A stretch of DNA of 64,000 bases from Oscarella lobularis (Eukaryota; Porifera; Homoscleromorpha; Homosclerophorida; Oscarellidae). Of this stretch, positions 53,900 through 64,000 are shown in pieces. Each line of letters begins with the position of its first letter. Position 1 is the first letter of the stretch. The translations under genes were made by a program, and so were the position numbers. The stretch lies in NCBI RefSeq assembly GCF_947507565.1, contig NC_089179.1, positions 2,063,747 to 2,127,746 on the forward strand. Reading direction: 5' to 3'. A model generated the notes under the pieces. It was not told the DNA's origin. It saw only the letters and a list, made by a program, of their open reading frames with translations, and ran no database searches.

Positions 53900-56800
53900 T
53901 TCCTTCTGAATTTTTCGCGCAAAGGATGATATCGAAGGGCAGGCGTTGTTGATTCTCGACTACAAGAAGTTTTCATGTTATTCATGTCTAGGTTATCGGG
54001 GGCGTAATGAGATTGCACGAACAACCGTTAGGGCGTTGGGTAAATGGAGGTAAGCACGTACAGACACAATAACACACGCAACAAATAATCATGGAAAGAG
54101 TTTTTCAGATCCGTTTTTCGTCCGAACTTAGTGACGATTCTTAAATTCATGTTTTGAAATGCTAACATTGTACCATTGGTTTCTCGCGTCCGCGATTCGA
54201 ACGATTGCCTTGGTTTCCTTGATTCCCGCGATAGGACCCCAGTCTCCTTACTCTTCCGCGCTCGGAGCGTTTATTCGACGATTGTCTTACGCTTTCCTGC
54301 GGCGCCGGATACCACAATGTGCCGTTCCTGGCCGAATTGTATGTTTGACGACCAATGAGCGACGTTGTCCGACCGATTTTCGTCGTCGTTTTTCGTCGCA
54401 GTTGTCGCCGACGATGACGATGATGCGCCTTGCGCCGTCGTTGTCCTACTGGTTTGTTTACTCTTTCGGTTCAAGCGAGGAGTCGTCATCAACCATTTCG
54501 ACGCATTTTCGGGAGCGGCAGTCGTTGCCGCCGTCACTATTTCCGGCGTTGACTCCTGACCATGACCTCGTTGTCGAATCCAACGAGGCGGAACTTGCTG
54601 CAGGCGAGTTCGTCGTCGATGATTCGGGTGGTGAGAATAACACTCCTATTTTGTAAGGGGTTTCCCTGAAGGCTGATGAAGATGACAGCATTTCTGCACA
54701 GCGAGGATTGCTTCCTCGCTGCTACCAGACGACAAAAAAATTGCGGACTGTTCTTACCATCACCGCTCAAGGATATTCCCAAAAAATTAGTTTCAAATAG
54801 GAGAAAGAAAGAACAGCAAGACGTCACAAGTGAAGTGTACCTCATCTTCCAGAAGTTACAATGACAGCAACTCCCAATCTGCCGAATAATCCCTGTGCTA
54901 AAACTCTATTCATCTTTTTGTCGACGCATTTGGAGCCCTTAACCGGCCATATCACGCAACTGGAGGAGTCTATGTAACACTAGTAGAAAATAGGCCAAGA
55001 GCAGAGCGTCTAAAAATAGTAAATATGTATCGCTTTGGCTTGACGCAGCCAGATTGAAAGAGTACGTCTTTTATACATACTCGATATCTTAGTTGATTGT
55101 AGAATCCAAATTTCAGCAATGCATTAGGGCACTGACACATTTTCTCATAAACATTTTGCAACCTGGTTTCTTATGCGATTGTTCTTTTCTGTGGCAAGAT
55201 TTTTGTTAAAGGAGAATAGAGCACCTTACAGGCAAATATGCCCAAGGCGAACGCTCTCTCTAGCACCAACAACAACAAAACTATCATAAAGATTTTACGC
55301 TGTGGCCGAGGAAGACCTTCAACAAGTTTCACGCATCAGCTCCCTAAAAACAAAATCTGAAGTGAGAAATTTGCTGAGCGATGTGAGAGAAGCAGAAAAC
55401 CGAAGTCAGCTGGAAAAATATTAGAGAAACAAGAGTCATATTCCAACCAGACCAACTACTTTTTTACCCTGATATTATTTTTGACCTCTTTTTCAGGTGA
55501 AATACTTTAAATTTCTCTGCTGAAACTAAAAATGTTTTTAAGCTTGTCCAGACATTTTTCATTTGGAAATATTGGGCATTGCAAAACTTCATATAGAATG
55601 CTTGTGGAAGTCGCCTTTGTTCTAACGCGCGCTAAGACAATGAATAATAAACGTACACGAAAATACATGGAATATCACTCGAAATAACTTCAAACTCCAC
55701 TCTAAAAATAATTAGAACGTTCCTGCTACCAAAGAAACCCATCTTGGTTGACGGATTAACTCGTCTGGCAATCCTCTTCCTGCTCAGATAGAAATTGGCC
55801 ATACGAATAAATATGTTTATTCGTGGAGTTCTGGAATCAGACTTAGGGATTAAACACCCTAACGCCTGACCCATAACCCTACCCTCTAACCCTAACCCAC
55901 GTACTCTGGCACTCGTGGTGGAACGGCAACGTTCCCACCCAGTACAAGTTGTCTCGCTTTGTCTATATACAATGTGACTGAAACGCTCAAATTCAATAAA
56001 TTTCATTCATTTATTTAATTTAATTTAATCCCATCCCCCCCCAAACCGTAGATAAGTTAAATAGAGCTACTCGCTCACTCAATCGAATTATACACAATAT
56101 ATAATCGTGAGCGAATCGGTACGCATCTTTGAATCATTTATATATATACATATATTCTCTTTACTCTGTCGTTGCAATTGCTACACGTGGTACAACGCGT
56201 CCCTGTGGACACAGTCTACCCCAAAAGCGTTGCCTTCTCTCTTCCCACATCGTGGCAATAGCCCACGAAACACTCTAGTGTTTGTCGAGTCGTCGATGGC
56301 ACTGTCATACGGGCAGGAAGCTCGCGTGAGGGGTGGTACGCACGTGCCGGACATGTTTCAACATGGTCCGTGCACGTGCCGGACATGCTCCGGCGTGCAC
56401 CGGCCTCGTGGGCCACACTCATGCGCAGTCACTCGCCCCGCTTTTTGTCTCGCGATCGGACGCAACTCGACGACGCTCCGCTTGCCCGCTCGATTTTGAC
56501 AGACCTCAGCTGAAGACGCTAAAGCGAAACCGGTTCTGAGGCTCTCAACTCTTCTATCGGCGGCGATTCAGCGGACAGAAGACGAACGACGCTGCAACAA
56601 CGATCGGCGAACAAGCGACAACTGCGACGACGACTGGAATCGACTTCCTCGCTTCGTACGGATGGCCACTACGACGACGAACTCGCGAAGAGACCAAGCG
56701 CAACAGCAGCAGCAACAGGAAAACAGAGTAAGATGCGTACCGATTTTAGTAGCGTTAAAAATCACGTAGACGAAGCGATCGCACTCTCGTTCAACATTTC

Positions 56801-57480
56801 GAACGACCGCTTTCGCTTCGATCACCCGAAAAGTAGAACTAGGAGCGAACGGCGAGACGCTGTTGCACATTTTTTTCAGTGCGCCACGTGCTTCGCCGCT
56901 CGCACGCGGCCATCTTGAGTATCCCTTAGAGGTGACATTCACGTGATAAACCGGTTGACTCCCGGCACGTGCACGTGATATACCGGGTGCGCCCCCTGGC
57001 ACGTGCGGGAAGAAAAGACCCCCGCTAGCACCTGCACGTACACGGCCGCTCCTTTAGGTTCTTCTTTCACCCCTTTCCCCCGCTCCCCGTAGATTTAGGT
57101 ACCCTAAACATTTTATCTCCTCTTTTTAATATAAATTATTAATATTAATTTTTATTTACAATTTTTAGATAGGTAGTTAGGTTAATTAAGGCACTAGATA
57201 TAGGCTCTCCGGCACCCAAATCTAGATGGGGAAACGACAACAACGTAGAATCCAGGTAGATAGGCACCTCGAGGGCTAGGTTGCGTAGTCGATGTCCCAT
57301 CCAATAGGGATTCGATATCTAGTATCCCTTCAGTACAATAGCCACCACTATTGTCCTACCTAATACATATTCCGTATTTTAGGGAATACTAACGCTGCTG
57401 CTACCAACGACTCAAAACAAAAAACCACATCCTCATCCAACTCTTCCCACTCTTCCGTCGACCCTGAGCTCCCTCCCCAT
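53900..57480. other. Mostly unassigned region
   Basis: 54160-54660 has CGTCGT-rich overlapping frames; 54676-54864 has a short basic frame (PLKDIPKKLVSNRRKKEQQD) that is coding-like but unrecognised. 56330-56410 and 56936-57005 hold GCACGTGCCGG-type repeats. 57080-57400 is AT-rich then mixed and may be the leader of the Penelope-like element C. No RNA gene found. Confidence 0.35.
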
Positions 57481-57486
57481 GCCAAC

Positions 57487-59673
57487 TTGCTTGATAATCC
57501 GAAGCCAAATACCCGCGCTCAACAAGAGCTTGCGAGGCAATTTGCTGCTGCTAAGGATAAACAAGTGCGTGCCGAGAAAGAGGCTCAAAGCCTACGCTCT
57601 CACAACGCAGAGTTGGAAAGCCGATTGCTTGAATTGGAGGAGGATAAAAAACGTCTGGAACAACTCAAGCGCGCTACCGAAAACGGCGACGACGACGAAT
57701 TTAATTTCGTCAATCCGTTTAACGCCATTGCCAATACGTTGGAATCTACCCTACAAAAATCTGCCACACTTCTCGAGGCGGTAGGCGATGCGACAAAGGC
57801 AAATACTGAGCTCATAAAACGTTTCACGGAAGAAGGAAGCAGCGCTCGAATAAATGAGGGATCGACGTCGTCGTCGTCGTCAAGAGCGATCGGCGAAGGA
57901 TTGTCCAACAATTCCAATGCCAAAACGCCGACGATAACGTATACGATACCAAAAATTCAATCGGCAATCCAAGAGAACGAAAAAGATTTCGCCTATAAGC
58001 GAGAAATCTTTGAGGCACTCAAAGAAATACGAATTCTCGCTCAAGCGGACTTGATCCGACTCACGCATCACAAGGACTACGCAGAAAAAAAATTCCTGGC
58101 GCTTGGCTTATACCCGCCGTCCTTGCGAATTAAATCGTATAATTGGCCGATTCAATTGCCACTCTTGTCAGTCAAGAAAGAGGTCGATGCGCTAATAGAA
58201 CGCGCGCAAAACGCAAAGCTACGCATCTTTCTTGGCCACTACAAAAAAGCGGCACTCGAGCGCAACGAGTTGATTGTGAGGATCTCAGCTCACATAACAA
58301 CGCTCACGTCGAAGTCGCCACATCTCGGCGAGAAATGCGGCGACATAAATCGCCGGAGTCAATCGCATTGACCGAACTCAAACGCCGCCGAGCATCGTAT
58401 GCAAAGCGACTGAGTACAAACATTGAAAAACTCGCCAAACAAGCGAACGAAGCCGGCAAAAAAGAACAGGCGGAAGACCAATGACAGGCAATTCCGCATG
58501 ACTTTGCTCGGTCCACTCTTCGACGAGAACGACGTCGACGGAGGAGACGATAATCAAAAGGCCGCCGTTAACTCTACAGCCAAAAAGGCGAGCAACGGCG
58601 ACGAATCGTCTTCAACGTCGAAGACGACGATGGAAACGACGACAACAACGTCGTCGGCGTCGTCGTCAAATGGAAAACAAAAGAAGAGAAAGGGAAAGGA
58701 ACTTGCAAATGCTGCAGGTCCCTCCACGTCGTCAAACAGTGACGGCGTCGACGCCAACGATGAAAATCAAACCGTTGACGTCACGACGATTGATCTTACC
58801 GCTTCGAAAGAGGGAAACGGCGGCGGCACTACAACCGATAGCGCCTACGACGATCCGTTACGCTTTTTACAGCGTACGGTGACGTATCGTCCCGATTGGG
58901 ACGTCGATGACGCCTGGGCCATGGCGTGCGCTTGGGTGACGTTATCCAATACGACCGTCGGCAAACCGTTGCCGCAAAAACAACGCGGTAGAAAACAAAC
59001 GATCGTCGAAGAAATCCAACAACGACGAAACTCTGCTATCAAACGCAAACGCGAAGAGATTAGCGGTGAATTCGATATCGACCCGCCATCAAACGTCTAC
59101 GATGACGACGACGACGACTTGGATATCAACGATTTCGTCATGGCTGCGACCGATTTCCACAAGCCGACGCCCACGTCGACGAAATCGAAACGGCCGAAAA
59201 TCAGTAACAACAAAAAATACCAACAAAAACGAGGTATAAATAATACCACGATTTGTTCTACGAACGGTTGCTATAATTCGTCTCTTTTGTCGTCCCCCCC
59301 CCCCCCCCCCCCCCCCCCCCTATTATTAGGAACGACGGCGACGACGATGACGTCGACAACGTCGACGACGGCTACGGCGACAGCGCCACGAACGTCGACG
59401 ACGTCGTACCAACAACAGCAACAACAGCAAAAGGGAACGTCCTCGAAAGCACCCCAATCGTTAATGACGATCGACCTAGCGTCGAAAACGTCGAACGATC
59501 AGACCACCTCCACTGCCCACGCCGCCGCCGCCGCCAAAAGCGCCGACACTGCCGGATCTTCCGGATACAAAAGCGGCAACGACCGAGGAAACGGGCGAGG
59601 CCGTGGAGGCAGAGGGAGAAATTGGTGGAGAAATCGACGCGAAGGCCACGCCCAGAAATCGTCGAATCCCTAA
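57487..59673 (+). pseudogene. Penelope-like element C, first open frames (coiled coil and low-complexity)
   Basis: 57487-58371: 294 codons with a coiled coil (AAKDKQVRAEKEAQSLRSHN, LESRLLELEEDKKRLEQL), then KDYAEKKFLALGLYPPSLR and a helical end. A shift near 58330 continues ELKRRRASYAKRLSTNIEKL. 58423-59673: acidic/Ser/Thr-rich, a core block PLRFLQRTVTYRPDWDVDDA, poly-Pro (from a C-run at 59296-59321), Gln-rich and an RGG end (GRGRGGRGRNWWRNRR). Position directly before the RT frame and codon use suggest an ORF1-like product of the same element. Nucleic-acid binding via the RGG end is plausible, not shown. Confidence 0.5.
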
Positions 59674-59798
59674 TCGAACCCGACCAATCGGGAAGGACGA
59701 GGTCGCGGCGACGGAAATGCCTTCCGCCGAGGCCGGGGAAGATCGTAAACGACGAAAACGTTTACAACAATCTATCGTAGACCAAAAAGGCAATTACG

Positions 59799-60326
59799 TT
59801 GCGTTACCCGTATGCCGGAAATGACGTCGACGAAGATAGTGACTATTGTAGTGGTAGTATTGCACGCTCATTAGTTAGACCCAATTCTAGTCGTACTTCA
59901 ACTTCAAATACAATCAAATTTATTGCTGCAAACTCTCCGCAACAAAAACAACAACCATTGCGTATCCATCGCCGCGCGTTAAGACGACGTCAAAAACAGA
60001 CTCGTCAACGACGCGGAGCCAAACCGATTCCGAGACGCGTAATGCATCGTCGCGTATACACGGCCACGCGCCGTCTACAAATGCGCCACACGATTGCGCG
60101 AGCCAAGGAACGTTTGGCTTTGAAAAACGCAAAAAAGACGATCGTCACGGTCGGTGACGTCACCCTTAGCAACGAAGAAGTTCTTCTTGCAAGGGGACTC
60201 ACTTTCATTCTTACGGAACCGATACCGCGACGACAACGCCTTTTAAGAGAATTTGAACGTTTTGCCCGTTCGATGCGCATTCGCTATCGAATGGAAATAA
60301 GAAACGGTTCGAATACGTCGGCGGCG

Positions 60327-60359
<33 letters not shown>

Positions 60360-61600
60360 GCGTCGTTTCCACGACAACGGCGACGACACCCGTACGCTCC
60401 ACGCTCTACGTGGAATCCGACTTCGTCGGGAAATGAACGTCTCGACGAATTTATCGAAAACGTTCGCGGATCGCTTCGAGCGATGCCGATTCGTCGACCC
60501 CATTTTAACTTGTCCCTAGCCGAACGGGCGGCGCTAAATCGCCTCGCCAAACGTTCGGACATTATCATCAAAAAGCGGATAAGGGGGCGAGTATCGTCGT
60601 CCAATCGATCGACGATTATCTCGCACGTTGCTGGCGTCACGTGGAAAACGAAAAGACGTACATTCCCCTGCGTTTAAACGACCACACGCAGGCAATAGGC
60701 GAGTCGATCAATCGTACGATCGACGACCTCGAAAAATCGCAGGCAATCGATCCTATCACTGCCGCCTATCTCCGCAACGAAGCGCCGGAGACAATTCGAA
60801 CGTAATTACTGTATTTTCTCTTGAAAATACATAAAAACCCGTATGGATCCCGACCGATCGTAAGCGGAAGTTCCGGCCCGACCGAAAGAATTTCCGCCTA
60901 CGTTGACAGCCTCTTACAACCGGTTGTCAAGCTAACATCGAGTTATCTACGCGATAGCTCGGCGTTCGTGCACCACATCGAAAATCAGTGGTATCCGCAC
61001 GACGTGCTTCTCGTCACCATCGACGTGTCCGCACTGTACACGTCAATTCCCCAACAAGAGGGAATTGAGAAGGCGGGAATAGCGGCCGGGAGATACTACG
61101 GCAAAGCTGGCGCACACACTCGACAAATTGTCAAAGGGTTTCTTCAATACATTCTAAAAATCATTGTATTTACTTTTGCCGGTCACAACTATCTCCAACG
61201 CCACAGCACGGCAACGGGAGCCAAAATGGCCCTATGCTTCGCCTATCTATCTCTTCATGGCCAATCTCAAACAGGCCTTCCTCGGTCTACATCCGCCTGA
61301 GAGGCGACCGACGGATTGGAAGAGATACATTTACGATATCTGGATGACGTGGACGCACGGACGTGAGACACTCAACGTTTTTCTCGTCTGTTTAAACGAT
61401 TTCCACCCGGATATCAAATTTACGTGGGACATTAGCAAAACGGAAGCCGTCTACTTAGAGGTACGAGTTCTTAAGGGTGAGCGATTCGCCTCGAATGGAA
61501 TCCTCGACATACGTACCCATTTCAAACCGACAAACTCGTTCCTATACGTCCACGGAACTTCGGAACATCCGCCGTCCGTCTTTAAAGTCATAAGTCACTT
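59799..61600 (+). pseudogene. Penelope-like element C, reverse transcriptase
   Basis: N-terminal part: VGDVTLSNEEVLLARGLTFI, LREFERFARSMRIRYRM, a TCG-repeat Ser tract (60320-60362), HFNLSLAERAALNRLAKRSD, then after one extra A near 60570 ADKGASIVVQSIDDYLARC. RT core: LLKIHKNPYGSRPIVSG (60816-60866), GPTERISAYVDSLLQPVVK, motif A VTIDVSALYTSIPQQEG (61012-61060), a shift near 61240, MANLKQAFLGL, motif C RYIYDIWMTW (61323-61352), YLEVRVLKGERF, HFKPTNSFLYVHGTSEHP. Motif C has Tyr for the first catalytic Asp. The element is cut at about 61600 by LTR sequence, so any GIY-YIG domain is lost. Confidence 0.75.
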
Positions 61601-61606
61601 GTTTAA

Positions 61607-62246
61607 GTTGACGAGGTTTTGTTTGTTACGCGTACCTTTACGCCCCCTCCTCCCGAGCAGTCTCGTGTTCGCGTTCGTCGCGACCCTACTGCCCCGACCC
61701 GAGTGGCCCGTTACGACGCGACCCGATCGTTCGAAATACTTATTCTTTCTCTCGCGGGACTGTGTTCGAGTTTCGGCTCCCGTCTCGCCCGATCGACCGA
61801 CTTTAATCTCGGAGACGGTTTGGCCCCTCCCCTTCGGACGATCTCATATTTTCCCACGAGCTCGACGCACTCACTCACGCATTCTACTCTGTACCGACTA
61901 CTCGATAACGACATGGCGAATCGACGACCACAAGCGCAAGCTCCCGCGAACGCCCCTCCGCCGCGGCGACGAATGCCCGTTGAAATTGACCGATTTTGGG
62001 GCGAAGAAGGCGAGGAGCACGATAAATGGCTCTATCAATTCGACCTCATGCCGAACTCAAAGGCTGGGACGACGCACGGCGACTTCAGTACGCGAAAATA
62101 CACCACCGAGGTCGAGCTCAACGAATTCATCCGAACGACTTTCGGCCCCCGCAATCCCGTCACGCACTGGACGCAGAATCTCATGGGACTACGACAGGGG
62201 AAGATAGAACTCTGTAAGCAATAGAGCACAACGTAAACACGCGTTA
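61607..62246 (+). mobile_element. Probable 5' LTR of a Gypsy-type element
   Basis: 61607-62089 is nearly identical to the inverse of 1-484. Downstream the sequence reaches CGCGTTACA then TGGTGTCAGGATTCG (62247), where TGGTGTCAG is a frequent primer-binding-site form in animal Gypsy elements, so the LTR likely ends at 62246. An open frame inside (to 62224) has no known domain. Confidence 0.6.
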
Positions 62247-62279
62247 CATGGTGTCAGGATTCGATTCGATATTATCAGC

Positions 62280-62790
62280 GATGGCACAAGGAGGAGATGG
62301 AGGCGCGCGTCTCCAGCAATTCGCATACCTGAACGCGAAGCAGCCATCGGAGTTGCATCTCTCCGATCCGGCGTAGAAAGGACAACACTGGAAACGGTTC
62401 GCTCGCGAATGGAAATACTACGAAATCGCCACGGAACTCACACGCGACCTGAACCCGTGCGCGTCGCTGCACTTTTGAACATAATCGGAGACGAAGCGGT
62501 GCAACTATACGAAGCGAGCGTATGGGAAGATCCCGCCCACAAATCCGAAATCGAGCGAGTGCTCGCGATGTTCAAAAGCTACTGCATGCCGGCAGTCGAT
62601 GTCACCTAAGAGAAGTACGTTTTCAACACACGGAACCAGAGGGTAATGTCCGTGACGTTATTTGAAACGTTCTTTCGATTGGGAAGGCGTTTCAGCTGAG
62701 CAAGAGTCCCGCATTCATTGTTGGATTTGTCGAGGTAAAAATTGCTAAAAATAAGGTCGATGAAATTCATATGGCAGTGAAAGTCTTCGG
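62280..62790 (+). pseudogene. Gag fragment of the Gypsy-type element
   Basis: ATG at 62281 starts MAQGGDGGARLQQFAYLNAK, a stop at about 62374, then GQHWKRFAREWKYYEIATEL, and in the next frame VAALLNIIGDEAVQLYEASV, EDPAHKSEIERVLAMFKSYC, a stop, and KYVFNTRNQ. This is a retrotransposon gag-like helical domain. The element ends abruptly near 62800 against the DUF6589 remnant. Confidence 0.65.
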
Positions 62791-62812
62791 ACAATCCCGT
62801 AAGACTTTTCTC

Positions 62813-63526
62813 TTAACTGTCACCGTCAGCGAGAGCTAAGGAAGACGATCGAAGTCGTTCCGTCGTTAGCTGATCTCCGAATTGCATCGGTCGCACCACA
62901 GAGTCATCGACATACGGCACATATTTCGAGTTAACGTGTCTCGCTATCTCTATCATTTCGTCGGTTTTCTGCTCATTGTTTTCCTTCGATCCCAGCGGAA
63001 TTTGAATAGACTTTTCAGCTGCAACATCAGAATACTCATGGTTGATATGGTCAGAAACGAAGGAACGATAGTCTTGTAATTCGCTGACGTACTTTGTCAG
63101 GGTTCTCGCTATCATCGCTGTAAACGATTCTTTCATTAAGTCCACGTCGGTTAATGAAGCAACAAATGTCTTGTTTTCGATGTCAAGTATTGAGCATCTC
63201 TGTTTTCGGCCAAATAAGGTGGAAGGTACAGGAAACCGCTCGTTCGTCGCAACCATGTTGAACCAGTGATTAGACTTATTTCGTTTTTTACGCGTTATAA
63301 ATTTGGTTTTGATCGACAGGTCAAGATTGTCTCCTGTAATTTGATACATCAGACTTTTGTCACCATCTTGATGAGGGATGCAAGACGACTCGTCATCATG
63401 GCCAATGTCGCATTCTTCTATGTCACTGTCCTCGTCGCTACGACTACTGTTGTCGGTATCAATAGATTGTGCCTGCCGCGCCCTCATATCAACCGTTCCG
63501 GACAATTCCATCTTAGACTGCACCAC
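62813..63526 (-). pseudogene. DUF6589 central domain fragment
   Basis: 237 codons from 63526: an acidic start, YQITGDNLDLSIKTKF (the GDN-x-D signature), NKSNHWFNMVATNERFPVPS, MIARTLTKYVSELQDYRSFV, PLGSKENNEQKTDEMIEIAR, KYVPYVDD, and MQFGDQLTTERLRSSSLALA (the GDQLT signature), ending where the LTR element begins. The C-terminal third is missing; the equivalent region is seen in the copy at 44713-45484. The intact 237-codon frame suggests recent truncation. Confidence 0.75.
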
Positions 63527-63536
63527 CGGAAGATCA

Positions 63537-63745
63537 ATGTCCTTCGATATGTCTCGAAGGTTCCTTCGTAGACTTGACGGGTGAGAGCAGATTCCTAATC
63601 TGTTTAGAACTGCGGCAGTCGGTTTCTTTATCCCAGAATGATGTCCTTCGATATGTCTCGAAGTTTCCTTCGTAGACTTGACGGGTGAGCACAGATTCCT
63701 AATCTGTTTAGAACTGCGGCAGTCCGTTTCTTTATCCCAGAATGA
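63537..63745. repeat. Two-copy tandem duplication, period 104 bp
   Basis: 63537-63640 and 63641-63745 are almost identical (start ATGTCCTTCGATATGTCTCG). It lies just upstream of the DUF6589 frame. Confidence 0.85.
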
Positions 63746-64000
63746 TAGAGCAGAATGGAAATGACGTATGCCAGCGCGGAAACCCTTTCATAAATTTGAT
63801 GTATTGCGTACGGAAATCATAATTTTTAAAGAGAATTGAGGCTTGGGCTCATCTCAAAAGAAGTGGAGCGGGCTTCTGGATTGACTTTTTCATTTTACTG
63901 AAAGTAACCTTTAGAGTTTTCTTATTATCTTTCTCAAGCAGGACTTGCAGGATTCAGAGGAATTTGACTCTTCCTCGCAAATCCATAAGTTGTTCTGTAC

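Noticed and set aside
59296-59321. Poly-C run as an assembly gap or functional tract
   Set aside because: It lies in a Pro-rich low-complexity frame; slippage explains it and length may be unreliable in assembly.

Overview
The window is eukaryotic. It has spliced genes with very short introns (44-60 bp, GT-AG plus one GC-AG, and one with a TACTAAC-type branch point), no operons, and a very dense load of decayed transposable elements and minisatellites. The protein families (DUF6589, short RecQ-like helicases, THAP9/P-like, PIF/Harbinger, Crypton-type tyrosine recombinase, Penelope-like elements, G2E3-like HECT fragments, Ulp1-like protease) fit a non-bilaterian marine animal such as a sponge or cnidarian. 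That assignment is inference. I recognise no clearly single-copy housekeeping gene; almost every coding segment belongs to a mobile or repeat-expanded family and most carry lesions.

Layout. 0-4 kb: LTR fragment, a protein-kinase pseudogene split by an 895 bp foldback element, and a hAT-type pseudogene. 9-11 kb: THAP9/P-like and Myb/SANT-like remnants. 11.4-16.6 kb: Crypton recombinase 3' part, right end of a terminal-inverted-repeat (TIR) element with the 5' exons of its gene, a 27-bp VNTR, and the 3' half of a small Ty3/Gypsy element. 16.8-22.3 kb: THAP9-like remnant, BED finger, two Penelope-like elements. 23.5-27.3 kb: PIF/Harbinger remnant, a long hairpin, a 2.2 kb CATGAG-rich TIR element. 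27.5-32.5 kb: Crypton recombinase 5' part, left end of the same TIR element with the 3' exons of its gene, VNTR, and the 5' half of the Gypsy element. 32.5-34.3 kb: satellites. 34.3-40.6 kb: pogo, HECT-like, foldback and Gypsy pol remnants. 41-46 kb: an uncharacterised family, a RecQ-like helicase and a convergent DUF6589 gene. 46-49.3 kb: hAT MITE, satellites. 49.3-53.9 kb: Ulp1-like gene and a second copy of the uncharacterised family. 57.4-61.6 kb: a third Penelope-like element, cut by an LTR retrotransposon. 62.8-64 kb: DUF6589 remnant.

Main result. Three independent split features are repaired by one hypothetical inversion of about 14.6 kb (breakpoints near 15.4 and 30.0 kb): (1) a Crypton gene carrying a nested TIR element flanked by a 9-bp duplication, (2) the multi-exon gene inside that element (coiled coil, conserved central domain, C-terminal RING), and (3) a Gypsy element with 151-bp LTRs, a 4-bp duplication and an in-frame VNTR in gag. 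The restored TIR element would be about 5 kb and is the best candidate here for an undescribed DNA transposon. All joins are inferred from reading the sequence; nothing was searched in a database.
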